Assembly (NCBI GenBank): GCA_015680685.1
Contig: MNCI01035277.1
Coordinates: forward strand, 367,769-431,768
Length of the DNA stretch: 64,000 nt
Direction: 5' to 3'
Origin: Gnetum montanum
Lineage: Eukaryota; Streptophyta; Gnetopsida; Gnetales; Gnetaceae
Shown here piece after piece: positions 46,370 through 59,700 of this stretch. A model generated the notes under the pieces. That model had not been told where the DNA came from. It searched no databases and saw only the letters and a list, made by a program, of their open reading frames with translations. Both the position numbers and the translations under genes were made by a program. Position 1 is the stretch's first letter, and every line of letters starts with the position of its first letter.

Positions 46370-47704
46370 TCCTCTTCTCTTCTTCTTCTTCTTCTTGTTC
46401 CTCCTCTCAAAGCAAAAGCGCAAATGCAACACAATCACTGCTGCCGGCCCTCACACGGCGACGGTGACTTCGCTGCCACTACTTGTATTTATCAGATCAC
46501 GATGACGATGATTACTGTTCTGATTTATTTGCTCCTCGCATATTAAATTGCAACGCGGTGTTTTTGCCAATGTACTTGCCCTTCCTCGCTCTACTTTCTC
46601 TTATATTAAATTTTCTTTTTTCGGTTGCTCGATTTTCCGCAAGAAAAGGGGGCGGCCTTTGACTGGCCAAAATATCAGAATCAATCAGAGAGAGAGAGAG
46701 AGAGAGGGATTGGGCTGGAATAAATATAGAGAGGGAGGGAAAGGAAGGAAGAAATAGCAGAGAAGACAGAGAGAAATGATGATGATGATGATGATGCTCC
46801 TACTACTACTACTACAATAACAACGATACAATTTTTTTGTTGTTGTTGTTGAGCCCGGGAAACAAGAAGCTTAAAAAAACCGGCCGTATCGCAATTAAGG
46901 AAAGGAGCCAAAGCAAAGGAAAGCAGGCAAGGGCACAGAGCAAGACCAGGCCAGAAGAGCGGGTCAAATAATTTTCCCCTCTTCCTACTTCTTCTTCTTC
47001 TACTACTACTAGTGGTTGTGCTTCTTGTTTTCTTCTTTCCTCTTTTCTTTTCATTTCATTTCTCCCTTTTATTTTCCCTTTTTCCTCCTTGGGATTCTTT
47101 TGCAGTTACGAATTTTGCTTCATCATCCACGCACACGCATCCCCCGTCCCCGTCGTCGTCGTCGTCGTCGTCGTCCATTCATCCATCTATTGTTTTCATT
47201 CATTCATATTCATCCTCGGCTCTGGCTCTGGCTTATGTATCTTCCGTGCTTTTGTGCGTGATATCCCCCACCACACGGCTCATTCTTTCTACCACTACTA
47301 CTTCTACTAGTCCTGCTCAGTTTTTTGCTGCTGTTGTTGATACTACTGCTGCTGCTGCAGCAGCAGGGACAAAAAAATTAGTCGTCTCTTAAATTCTTGT
47401 ATCCACTAGTTATCAGCAGCGCAGAGGGCGGGTGTGTGTGTGCGCGCTTTGGCTGGCGTTCCTTCGAATCCGCCAAATTCGTGAGCGATGGCGGTGGATT
47501 TGACGTTGCGGATGCCCAAACGGAAAAGCCGTTAAATCCGATCGGACCTGCTGCGCTGAAACCCCAGTTTGGAACTGCCCTGCCCCTGCCCACCTTCTGC
47601 CCCCCTTTTTACTCCTCCCTCATTCATTTAATTAGTCTGCGCAATTTTGCTTGTGCTAATTATTATTTTTATTATGCGATAGCGCCCTCATCTGCTGCTG
47701 CTGC
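46370..47704 (+). promoter_or_regulatory. microsatellite-rich promoter/5' leader of BRM
   Basis: Contains TTC runs (46380-46396), AG repeat (46686-46708), ATG/TGA repeat (about 46775-46795), CTA repeat (about 46800-46815), GTC repeat (about 47148-47172) and a CTG/CAG palindrome (47349-47366). Pyrimidine-rich patches of this sort are usual in plant leaders. The open frames across it use non-ATG starts or low-complexity sequence. No separate gene is supported. An unseen leader intron is possible. Confidence 0.5.
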
Positions 47705-50700
47705 ATGCAATCCGGATCCCAGCAGCAGGGGCCGGCTCACAGCGGCCGTGGCCCCTGTCGCTCTTCTTCATCTTCATCGCCTTCTCCTTCTTCATCCTCC
47801 GCATCTATGCAGCAACAGCAACAGCAGCAGAACCCAGTTCAGGTTCAGGTTCAGGTTCAACATCAGAATCAGCAGCAGCAGCAACAACAACAACAGAATC
47901 ATCTCAGGCAGGTGTGTGAGAGTGTGTGTATGTTTGTTTTTGTTGGCTTCTCCATCATCATGATATTTTGCTGCACTTTTGTTGGGCTGTGATTCGATGG
48001 TTCCCCATCTGTTACTTCTTTTTTTGGGTTTTTGAGGAGGGCGAGTGTTCCGTGGTTTTATTTGATTTTGGGCTGCTGTTCCCCTCATGAATTTGATGTG
48101 TGTCTTGTATGATTAGAATGTCTATTAGTATGACGAGAATGTTGTATGCTGGACCTGAAATTGCCTCTGGATTCGACCTTTTTGAGGCCCCACCAGTCCG
48201 ATGTGGATGGATTCCAGGGGTAGCAGTATCTCAAAGTGGGAGCTGATAGGAAGATTTAATGTGTGAGTTGTACTGCTGGTTGTACAGGATTGGAAAGTTA
48301 GTGTGGATCGTTGGTGGTGGTTTCTGAGCAATACAGTTTCAACAGAAATGCCTGCCATGACAACAAGGTGCCCTCTGATCTGCCTTCCTGGGGTATTGGG
48401 GGTTTTAGGTGCTTCAGAATACTGAGAAGAAGAAGCAGGATTGTTGGAATAGGGGTTCTGGGTTTCTGGTGCTAGAGTGACTTGTGTTTAGGTTTCAGTG
48501 ACAGGAGTGATTTCCTATTTTGGGTGGGTCTTATTGTCAGACGTACACATACTGGTATTTTGAAATTTTGGTCAACTGCAATGTGGACCTTTTGGTTGTC
48601 AAATCTTAGGCTTTCTTAACGGGACCTACTGGCAACAGGACATTGAAAGCGTCAAAGCATCGGCGGGTTTTCTTCAATGAACTGGATATGGCAATAAGAT
48701 GATGTACCGTTTCTTTGGCTGTTGAATGAACCTCAAAAGACATACTCAATGATAGGTCATTGGGGTAGAGTCGCATGAATTTTGTTACCGCAATTGATGC
48801 CATTAAGAAATCACTTGTAAGGAATTGCATATCACTTTTAGCAGACATGGTTTTTAATGAGATTGTGTCGTTTCACCTTCTGTAGAAACGGTCGGAATAA
48901 CCGTTGGACGTATCTACTTAAGCGACTGATTGTCTTTCCAGGCGAACTCGGCGTTTTTATAAGCTCCGTTACATATTATTTTTTATGGGCAGATGTGATA
49001 TTATCCGTTCTGGTATTATTAGCATTAACAGTGAATTTTTAAAATCTAATACTACAATGAATTCAAGCCACATACAGCGTAAGTTGATCCAGTTGTAAGA
49101 TTTTTGGTTCAATGCTCGCATTTAGTATACTGAGTTGGATGAACGTATGGAAATGAAGTATTTTTTTAATGGTTCCAGGGTATAGCGTCAATTATTGGAA
49201 GGGCATTATAGAAATGAATCCGTAGATGTATAAAATCTTGACATTGAATTTTTAAAATTAAAGGTAGATCAGCAGAGTGTTTCTCAGCTAGAGTTATCAC
49301 ATTACTCAGTAGACTGGTTGGATAGGCAACCGACACATAGCTCAGGATTTGCTTGCATTTAGGTATAATAGGGCATTCTTATAATGTAAGGGTAGTAAGA
49401 TTCGTTCTTCAGCCGATAGGCATGACATGTATGCTGGTCTGTTGATGAAGCTGCTTTTCTTTCCCTTTTCATTCTATGTGGTTTACTAGGAGGAAGAATA
49501 TGAACTTTTGATGGAAAGAATTCAATGTTCAAGCTTTGTTTTTTAATAATCAAAACTTATTACATTATTCTTTTGCACATTTTTCCTTCAGTCTTTGCAG
49601 CAGCAGCAGCAGTTTGTCCGGAAAGCACAAGGGGACGATGTTTTACGAGCGATTCAAGCAGGCGCCCTTCAAGGTATAATTGGAAGCACAAATGTTTGCG
49701 GACCATCTGGTTTGAGTCAATTGGCCCAGCAACCTAGGAATTTTATGGAGATGGCCCAGCAGGCGCAAGTTGCCTCCCAATCTCAAGATGATGGACATAA
49801 CAAAGCACAGAATCAAATGCAATCACACAACTACCTGCAGTATGCATTGAGGGCTGCACAGAATAAGGTACATGCCAACATTCAATCTCAACAGCAGGTT
49901 AAAACTGGTCTAATGGGTTCTCCATTAACGGACCAAGATATTAACAATCTGAAATTGCAAGAATTGATGAGGCTTCAAGCAGTAAGTCAGGCGCAACAAG
50001 CAGCTTCTTTTAAAAGACATACTGGTCAGGTTGTTCAAATGGACAAACCAGCAGAGACTGGGCAAACAAGTAACGATTCAAGACCTGAACTGAAATCTCC
50101 ACAAACTCAGATGGCCCAGTTGGCAGTAAACATGGGAAGACCTGTCCAAGCACCACAGAATCAGCATTTCATGCAGAGTTTTGCAAACAACTATCTCAAT
50201 GTTGCCCATTTACAAGCTCTGCATGCCTGGGCTTCAGAAAAGAACATAGACCTCACTTCTCCTGCGAATGCACAACTTATTCCTCAACTTCTACTTCAAT
50301 GGCAAGGGCGCATGGCGTCGGTTGCCAAGACCAATGATAGCAATGTTTCTGCATTGCAGTCGCGGATGGTGCAGCCAGCAAAACCCTTGTCTGTTTCATC
50401 ACCCATGCAGGATCATGCTGGTACAAGCAACGGCAACATACAAGGGAACTCTACCATTGAAAATCATACTGTTCCAGGTGCCTACTATGCGAAAACAAGA
50501 TCATCTGTCACCCCTGGCACATTACAAATGTCAGCAATACCGCCTATGGTTAATAACAACAACGTTTCCCATTCACAGCATACCTCCCAAGGGGCGGAGT
50601 ACCAAGAGAGATCAGATAGCCATCAGAACGCAACAACAAGTACAGTTTCTACAGTTTCACAAACTGGGGATTTGACAGTTATGAAAAGCACACATGTATC

Positions 50701-53700
50701 CCCTGAGACTTTGCAGTTGCAATATTACAGGCAGCTTCAATCAAATAGGCCAGTACAGTCTGTAGTGCCTACTGAAGGTGCTGTTGTGGATGCCAGTGGG
50801 AGTCTGCAAAACAGTCATTCCGCGTCAGTTTCATTCCAGCAGCCTCAGCAGTATGGTTTCACAAAACAGCAATTACATTGCCTTAAATCTCAAATTCTAG
50901 CTTTTAGAAGATTGAAGGTAAGTACCTACCATTGGGCATTTATATTTTTATATTCGTTATTAGAATTGTAATTAAATAACTTGGCTTTTAGCAGCGTGGT
51001 GAGCGGACTTTACCTCTGGACATTATTCACACTTTGGCTCCTCCACCTATATATGGACATCCATCTCAGCAAGCTCCAGCTGTGCAAGATTCTGTACACA
51101 AGGAGAAGAATTTAGGGCAAATTAATATGCAGCCACCCCGTGTAAGTGAAGGCCATGACAAAGTGCTGAAGTTTTCATCTCAGAATAAACAACAAAATGT
51201 TATCAAAGAAGACAGGAATGGTAAAGATTCTTCCATGAATGATGAGAGGAAACCTGTTTCAAGTCCACTTCAGGGGGTTCCAATACATCCCAGGGAAGCT
51301 TCTCCAATGGTAGCTGCTGCAAAGGAAGAAAAGATCAATAAAGATATAGTGAAGGAGCAAGAGCACGAGCAAGTAGCCCATGTGAAGCAGCCCATTTCAA
51401 ATGACCCAACTCCTGAGAAAAGCAACATGGCTATTGTAAAGTCACCACCAGAAAACTCTGTTGATGCTAAGAAACTTCCTGTAGGCAAATCTGCCCAAGT
51501 TTCGAAAGATGCAAACATTGTTAAAAGGTATCGAGGTCCACTCTTTGATATACCTCCTTTTGGACGGAATGGGAATAGTGCATTATCATTAGATTATGAA
51601 GTGAAAGATTTGTTATTGGAGGAGGGAAAAGAAGTTTTTGACAGAAAAAGAAATCAACAATTGAGAAAAATTGAGCGGATATTGTCTGTAAAATTAGACA
51701 GAAAGCGTGTGAGTCCTGATATTGTCATAAAACTTCAAATAGAAGAGCGAAAGTTACATCTTTTAGATTTGCAGGCCCGAATACGGGATGAGGTGGATCA
51801 GCAGCAGCAGGAAATCATGGCTATGGCAGATAGACCATATCGGAAATTTGTTCGCGTGTGTGATCGACAACGTGCAGATCTTGCTAGGCAAGTGCAAGCT
51901 TCTCAAAAGGCTATAAAAGAGAAACATTTGAAAGCTGTGTTCCAATGGCGTAAGAGGCTACTTGAAACTCACTGGGCTATTCGAGATGCAAGAACAACAC
52001 GTAATAGGGGAGTTGCAAAATACCACGAGAAAATGCTGAAGGAGTTCTCCAAAAAGAAAGATGAGGACAGAACTAAGCGAATGGAAGCATTGAAGAATAA
52101 TGATGTTGACAGATATCGCCAAATGTTGCTAGAGCAGCAAAATCAGATTCCTGGTGATGCTCAGGAGCGCTACATGGTTCTTTCAACTTTTTTGACTCAA
52201 ACAGAAGATTATTTGCACAAGCTTGGAGGAAAGATAACTGCAGCAAAGAACACACAAGAAGTAGAAGAAGCTGCAATGGTTGCAGCTGCTGCAGCACGGA
52301 CACAGGTATGTCAAGTTAACCTATTTCCATACCATTTGTCTAGGGTGTCAGGTGTCTTCTCTAATCTTATGTTTTTACCCCAAAAATTTTGTACACAGGG
52401 CCTTTCTGAAGAGGAAGTTGTTGCAGCTGCAGCATGTGCGAGGCAAGAGGTTATGACAAGAAATAAGTTCACGGAGATGAATGCTTCTCGGAAAAGTGTA
52501 AATGTAAACAAGTAAGTTTTGGTATCTGCTATGCAATTTCTCACCAAGCAGGATGTTTTAATATTTCATTTTATGCATGCTAATTGGTCGTCACTTATTT
52601 AGGTACTATAATCTAGCACACGCCATAAATGAAAAGATAATCAGGCAACCTTCCATGCTACGGGCTGGAACATTAAGAGATTATCAGATGGTACGCTAGT
52701 TAATGTTATAAGAGATCTGTAATTAACATTGTTGTTGAATAAATGCTAGTATGCTATTTTTATCTACGAACTTTTTAGATTTTGCAATTTCTGGACATTT
52801 TTGGGCTCTCATTTGATTTCGTTTTCAACAAGGGCAGATATAGCTTAGTTCCGATGCTTTGCTATCCGATATTTTAATCTCAATGTTCTCATTGTTGTAG
52901 GTTGGTTTGCAATGGATGCTTTCCTTGTACAACAATAAGCTAAATGGTATACTTGCTGATGAAATGGGCCTAGGTAAAACTGTGCAGGTAAGGATAGCAT
53001 TTCATCCACGGCTGTATTGGAAACTTTGGTGACTAATTTAATGTAATATGATTTTTTAATTGGTGATGTTCAAACCAATAATTTACAGTATCATTTGCTG
53101 TTTAATTGATGTAGCTAAGATATTGATCACTCAGTGTTTATATTAAATTGAATGGTAGTTATTTGGCAATCATAGAAAGTTCTGATAAACTCTTGGGGGG
53201 GTTTTTTTTTTTCAATCTTGAGAACCAGACTCTTTCTAATTGGAAATCACGTGTACATGGCATTTGAGTTTGAATTTGCAGTTCCGTATGCTTTGGAGAT
53301 GCATAAGTTGCACAGTTTTTTAGTCCTAAGAATACTCTTAACAACTATTTAAAAGGATACTAAAAAGCTCACTTGTATCAAACAAAGCATAGAAAAAATC
53401 TTGTCTTGTTTATGTTTCTTTTGTTTTATTAGTGTTTACCTGCCTGAGACAAATTTGGGAAACTGAAGATGTCCTAACTTGCATGTTGACTTGTAAAATC
53501 AATTGAGCAGCCACATTTCTGATTTACTATCTTATTAAAATTTAAAGTACCAGAATGTGAATGGGACATATCTGAGGATGCCTGTTTGATCCCAAAGGGG
53601 GGGAAGAAAAGAAAAAAAATTGAATGGGGTATGGCTTGTTCAGTTAGAGTTTGTGGCTTGGGGTCATGCAAGTAACAGGCTTAATTCCAATGGCTATGCT

Positions 53701-56700
53701 GAGATAACTACCACATGTGGGCACAGGAAAAATGGATAATTAGAGGTATCAGGTAGACAGTCAGACTGTAAAAATTATTATTAGATTGTCCGGCTTATTG
53801 TCAAATCATCTGCCTGCACTACCAGGTTAGCCCATGTTGTTGGGATATAGGCAACCGTGATGATGATGTGAAGATGTTCACTGTACAGTTATGTATTTAG
53901 TTTACAAGTTTGGGAGGTTAATATGTAATTTGTGTCAGTAATGAAGAGCTTTTGTAAATGTTAAGTTCATTTTATCTTGGGATTCTGCATTGGCAGCGAA
54001 TGAGATCATTCAGGAGCTTTACCCATACAAGCAGGCTGTTGAGCAGCTGGTATCCACATTGCATAATAGTCATGAAATTGAAGGTTTTGTTGAAAAAAAG
54101 AAGCAGGGTTATGAGCTTACTCTGCAATTTATGTTGTGTAGGTTTTATGTATAGAATATTAAAAAGAGTGCTCTGAAGGATTTTGTACCAGTGATCTCTA
54201 GAAAGAAATTTTCATATTTTCCCTTTTTTCACATTAATTTTTTTTTGACATTTTGAAAATATTCACTTCATAAACAATTCTGGTTATGCTTTTGTGATTT
54301 TCTATGCCCATTGATATATTCTGCTTTTGAAAGAGCTTTCCTTGAAATTTGTTCATGAACTTCTCTTCCAGTGGTGGCCTATTGTACAACTTACCAACGA
54401 TGAAAATTAGTGTGGTGCAATTCCAGATAGTAATAGCTGGATATTCTGGGAAACACATTTGATCCAAGGAGAAGGTTGATCTGGTGAGAAGATAACCAAA
54501 TGAACTTGAAGTTATAATTCGTCTCTGACACCATTGCAGTATGTTGAACCTGGCCTTAGTGAGGTGCTGATTTTTTTTGTAGTATTGGAAAATCAACATT
54601 CCTCAAGCTACCAACGAAACACTTAGAAGAAGGAAAAAACCATCAAATCTAGTGTTAGAAACTCAACATTAAAAATACAAGGACTTGACAATTTCACCTT
54701 AAAAATTTAAATCTGGGTTTTTACCTTCTGACATTGTTAAGGATTTCTTCTTGTACGAAGTGTCTAAGATGGTATTAAGATGTTTTATACGGATGGATTT
54801 AATCCCTTTTCAGCTGGTATAAACATGATCTGTGGTTTACTTTTGAATATGTTAGTGTGCTTTGTTTTTTTCCCCTAAATTTCTTTATTTCTTTTGAAAA
54901 TCGGGAGTTGAGACACATTTTTATCACATTCATTGCCATCTATAATTATCTCGTAAGGCTTGATATTCTCTAGGATTGAACTATTAATCATAAGCAATGT
55001 TTTATATTCTCTAGATTGAAAGTTATCCTGTCAGGTTTTTTTTTCGGTTAAAACCTTTCTAATTGTTGTATTTTATTTGAAATCAGGTAATGGCATTGAT
55101 TGCATATCTATTGGAATACAAAGGAAACTATGGCCCCCATCTTATAATTGTACCAAATGCTGTAATGGTTAATTGGAAGGTAACAATGTGAGCTAACTTT
55201 TGTTTGATAAAATGTGTATATAAACTAGTCACTCAACAATTTTATGCACATTTATTACAGAGCGAACTTTATAACTGGCTTCCGACATTATCCTGTATTT
55301 TCTATGTTGGTGGAAAGGAACAACGGAATAGGTTATACACCCAGGTGCGTGTTTTATGCTTTGTTTTGATTTAATATTTCGATCAATTTCATGTTATTTT
55401 TACATATTATTATTGTTCATAAAGCTGCCTTCCATTGGTAGTGAAGGATAAGAAAATTACCTCAGAAATAATCCAAAGAAAAGCAAAATCTGTGTTTTAT
55501 GAAGAGGCCGAGAGAAACCGTTGCTTTGAGCCATTTATTGCTAGCAATTGTTAAAATAGAAATAAAAAGGAGCTGCCATCCTATCTTAATGTGATAAAGT
55601 TTGTAATATTTGGAAACATGCTGTCTAGCCAATAATTTTATAACTTTGAACTCATTCCTTCTTTCAGTTGATAGAGGTTCTAAAAATGTAAATTTTCCAT
55701 CAAGGCTATTGGTTGTAAAGTGATCAGTTTCTGTTTCTTACAATATGAGACCGTACTAGTTTCGATTCTTTCTGGTGCATCATCAGTGGTTATATTTGTA
55801 TTGATAACCTGTCATTTGGATAAATACATAATTGTCTGCTATGGTAAATTATCGTCAAATACTTTGTCCGCCTTTTAGTGGTCAGCTCATCATAGACAGT
55901 ACGATGGGATAAGGGCACCAATTTGATGATGAAGAGTAAATATATAATCGCCATGCAGTGTGCATGTTTCTTTTCGTGGATAAGAGTAAATATATAATTG
56001 CCATGCAGTGTGCATGTTTCTTTTCGTGGATCATTTCTCTCCTTTCTGTAAGCAAACGCTAGTCACCAGTGGCAGTGCAACAATTTAGTGTGACTTTCTT
56101 GGTTCCATCTTCCTTTTCCTAATCTCGATGTGCTTAGAGGTTGGATTTTATAACCCATAAAAGTCTTGTTGGCAGAGACATTTACAAATGAATTCTTGTT
56201 GCTATTGCTATTCCCAAGTTTTAGAACTGCTTATTCTTTCCTTCTTTTCGCCTGCATTGTAACCAAAGATCAGAATATATTAGTCTCATAGAGTTCTCCA
56301 ATTTGTTGTATTTGCAAAGTTGCCTACTATAAGAATATCAAGCATTGAGTACTAAAGAATCTATTTGCCTCTTTTTCTTTTTTTCTTTTCAAAATTTGCA
56401 TTCTTATTCACGGAGGTTGCCTCCACTTAATCCTTATTATCTGCAGGAAGTTTGTGCCCGAAAATTCAATGTATTGGTCACCACATATGAATTTGTGATG
56501 CGAGACAGGGCAAAACTCTCTAGAGTGGATTGGAAATATATTATAATTGATGAAGCTCAACGTATGAAGGACAGGGAATCCCGATTGGCACGTGACTTGG
56601 ACAGATTCCGTTGCCAAAGGCGGTTGCTTCTGACTGGAACCCCGTTGCAGGTATGGTATACCAGTATTTGCATTGTGTCATTGCAAATTTAGTCTGCAGA

Positions 56701-59700
56701 ATTTCTTGCATCTCTTATTTATGAGCGTAGCTTGTTAGAAAGTTTTGTGACTTTCGTAGGACATTCATAAGTTCTTGCATCTCTTATTTATAAGCATAGC
56801 TTGTTGGAAAGTTTTGTGACTTTGATAGGACATTTATATGTTCATTCTCTAACAGTTCACACGGAGATACAAAAAAATTATGTAAAAGAATGGGCCTAAA
56901 CTGGATTCTGATGAATAGAACCCACCGTCTCCATATAGCGATAATTGAGAAACTTCAATTTTTGTTTCATGTTTTTGTTAGGATTTATTTGTAGAATATT
57001 AAATGACGACATAGATCAGAGTTTGCTGAGAAATGAACGCTCATTTTCATTTTCATAGTTATTATTGTTGATGTTTGGTTTTCCTCTTGGGCTTACAGCA
57101 CTCGGCTTGTTTTTGCTTTATTCCGTTGTTTTAGGCAGGAATGGCAAGTTTTCATGCCATTCTTCAATTGAGATTTTATGTGAACTTCTAATATATCAAT
57201 ATCAATAGCTATATATATTTCCATTTTGTGGTGCTCCATATTTGTGTTAACTTATAAAATGCAATTTTACAGAATGATCTACAGGAGCTATGGTCTCTCC
57301 TAAATTTGCTTCTCCCAGAGGTATTCGACAATCGTAAGGCATTTCAAGACTGGTTCTCAAAACCATTTCAAAAGGATGGTCCAAGCGCACAATCTCCTGA
57401 AGATGATTGGCTGGAAACTGAAAAGAAAGTAATTATAATTCATAGGCTGCATCAAATATTGGAGCCTTTTATGCTTCGCCGCCGTGTTGAGGATGTAGAA
57501 GGTTCACTGCCCCAAAAGGTACATGATTGGGTTACGAAGTTTGTTTTATCATTTTTTTGTTCTTTTGTTACAAGTTATGTTTTATTTTATTTAAATAATG
57601 CATTGTTGTTTTAGTTTCTTACGTTTCAATTTTTTAATGGTTGATTTGTTGGCAGGTGGCTGTGGTTTTAAGATGTAAGATGTCAGGTCTTCAAGGGGCT
57701 ATTTATGATTGGATTAAAGCTACTGGTAGTATTAGGCAAGATCCTGAAGGTGAGGCCAGAAGGGTAGAAAGTAACTCAAAAAGGCAGATCAGAGCATATG
57801 TTCCTCTACAGAACCGTTGCATGGAACTTCGAAAGGTCTGCAACCATCCATTTCTTAATTACCCATTTCGACTGGATTATTCTAGTGATTATATTGTTCG
57901 CTCCTGTGGGAAGCTGTGGATCCTGGACAGAATTCTTATTAAACTTCATCATTCAGGGCACCGTGTCCTGCTTTTTAGTACAATGACAAAGCTCTTAGAT
58001 ATTTTGGAAGAGTATTTGCAGTGCCGACATCTTCAGTATAGACGAATTGATGGAACTACAAGTTTGGAGGAAAGAGAATCAGCTATTCATGATTTTAACA
58101 GGATTGGTTCAGAGTGTTTTTTGTTTTTGCTTAGTATCCGTGCTGCAGGGAGGGGTTTAAATCTTCAATCAGCAGATACTGTGGTTATTTATGATCCTGA
58201 TCCAAACCCTAAAAACGAGGAGCAGGCTGTAGCCAGGGCACATAGAATTGGTCAGAAGAGAGAAGTGAGGGTAATATATATGGAAGCTGTTGTAGAAAAG
58301 ATACCAAGTTATGAGAAGGAAGATGAACTCAGAAGTGGGGGGACAATAGATGATGAAGATGAGCTTGCTGGAAAAGACCGGTACATTGGGTCAGTAGAAA
58401 GTCTTGTTCGGAACAACATCCAGCAATATAAGATCGATATGGCAGATGAGGTTATAAATGCAGGGCGATTTGACCAAAGAACTACTCAAGAAGAAAGAAG
58501 GATGACATTAGAGACGCTTTTGCATGATGAAGAAAGATATCAAGAAACTCTGCATGATGTTCCATCGCTGCATGAGGTAAATCGTATGATTGCCAGATCT
58601 GAAGAGGAGATGGAGCTCTTTGATAGATTAGATGAGGAACTTAAATGGCCCGGTGAAATGCTGAAACATCATCAGATTCCCAAGTGGCTGCGAGTAGGTT
58701 CAAGAGAAGTGAATGCTGCTGTTGCAGCTATGTCCAAGCAAGCCTTGAAGAGGGGATTAGTCGCTCCAATTGGTACCAAAGAAGAGGAGGATAAACTTTG
58801 TGCTTTGTCTCCTGTATCAAATGTGGAGAAAAAGCCTACAATAGCCGAACCCTTCAGGAAACCGTCAAAAGATTCCAGCCTTAAGAAACAAAGCAGCAGT
58901 AAATCAAGAAGTCTGCAGAGCCGTGATGGAGGTGATGACTATGTTGAGCCAAGTATGGAAGAAAAGGAAGGGTCTGATGCACATGAAGAAATTGATGATG
59001 AGGAAGAAGAAGGGGAGATAAGAGAAGATCTTGAAGATGACGAGAACAGTCCAGAGGCTAATTTAGAAGTTAATGCTGAGACACCATTTGAGGAAGGACA
59101 AATGGAATGTGATGGAGGTGAGCATGATGGGGCTAAAACGACAGAGGCTTTGTCAAATGCTGTGAAAGAGCACATTGTAGTTGAGGCAGATTCTTCAGAT
59201 TCATCATACCAAAATGCCAAACTTCAAAGGGGACAGATAGCTTCTCCTGCAATATCTGTTCAAAAATTTGGATCTTTGGCTGCTATCGAAGCAAAGCCAA
59301 CCATGCAATCAAGACCTATGGTATGGATACTTGAATATGCTAAAAAATTACTTGTTTTTTCTATCCTTTTTGTTTTGCTTGCAATATCATTGCAGTTATT
59401 TAGCCAAGTATGTTTGCATGATGGTTTCACAGGCAGAAGAAATTGAAGAAGGTGAGATTGTAGCATCCGGGGATTCCCACATGGAAATCCAGCAATCCGA
59501 AAGCTGTGCTCATGAAAGGGAAGATGGTGAAGAGGAACAAGTTGTACAACTAAGAACAAAGCGAAAGCGTACCATGCGGACCAGGCCTCGCCTCACATCT
59601 GAGAAATTAGAGGATAAACCAAATGCCGATAAAAGGCCAATGTACCCTGGAAACTTTTGCCATCAGAATTTAAGCCAGATGATGAACTCTGAGCATGGCC

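Noticed and set aside
45718-46438. Open frames of 170-190 codons on the minus strand upstream of BRM
   Set aside because: They overlap each other in different frames and consist of Leu/Phe/Lys runs from homopolymer and microsatellite sequence; no domain or homologue is evident.
47397-47963. 188-codon open frame overlapping BRM exon 1 in another frame
   Set aside because: It begins at TTG, not ATG, and its Ser/Asn/Arg runs are the shadow of the CAG-rich exon.
53159-54599. Open frames in BRM intron 6
   Set aside because: They lie within a 2.1-kb intron between the Walker A exon and the next helicase exon, with no domain similarity.
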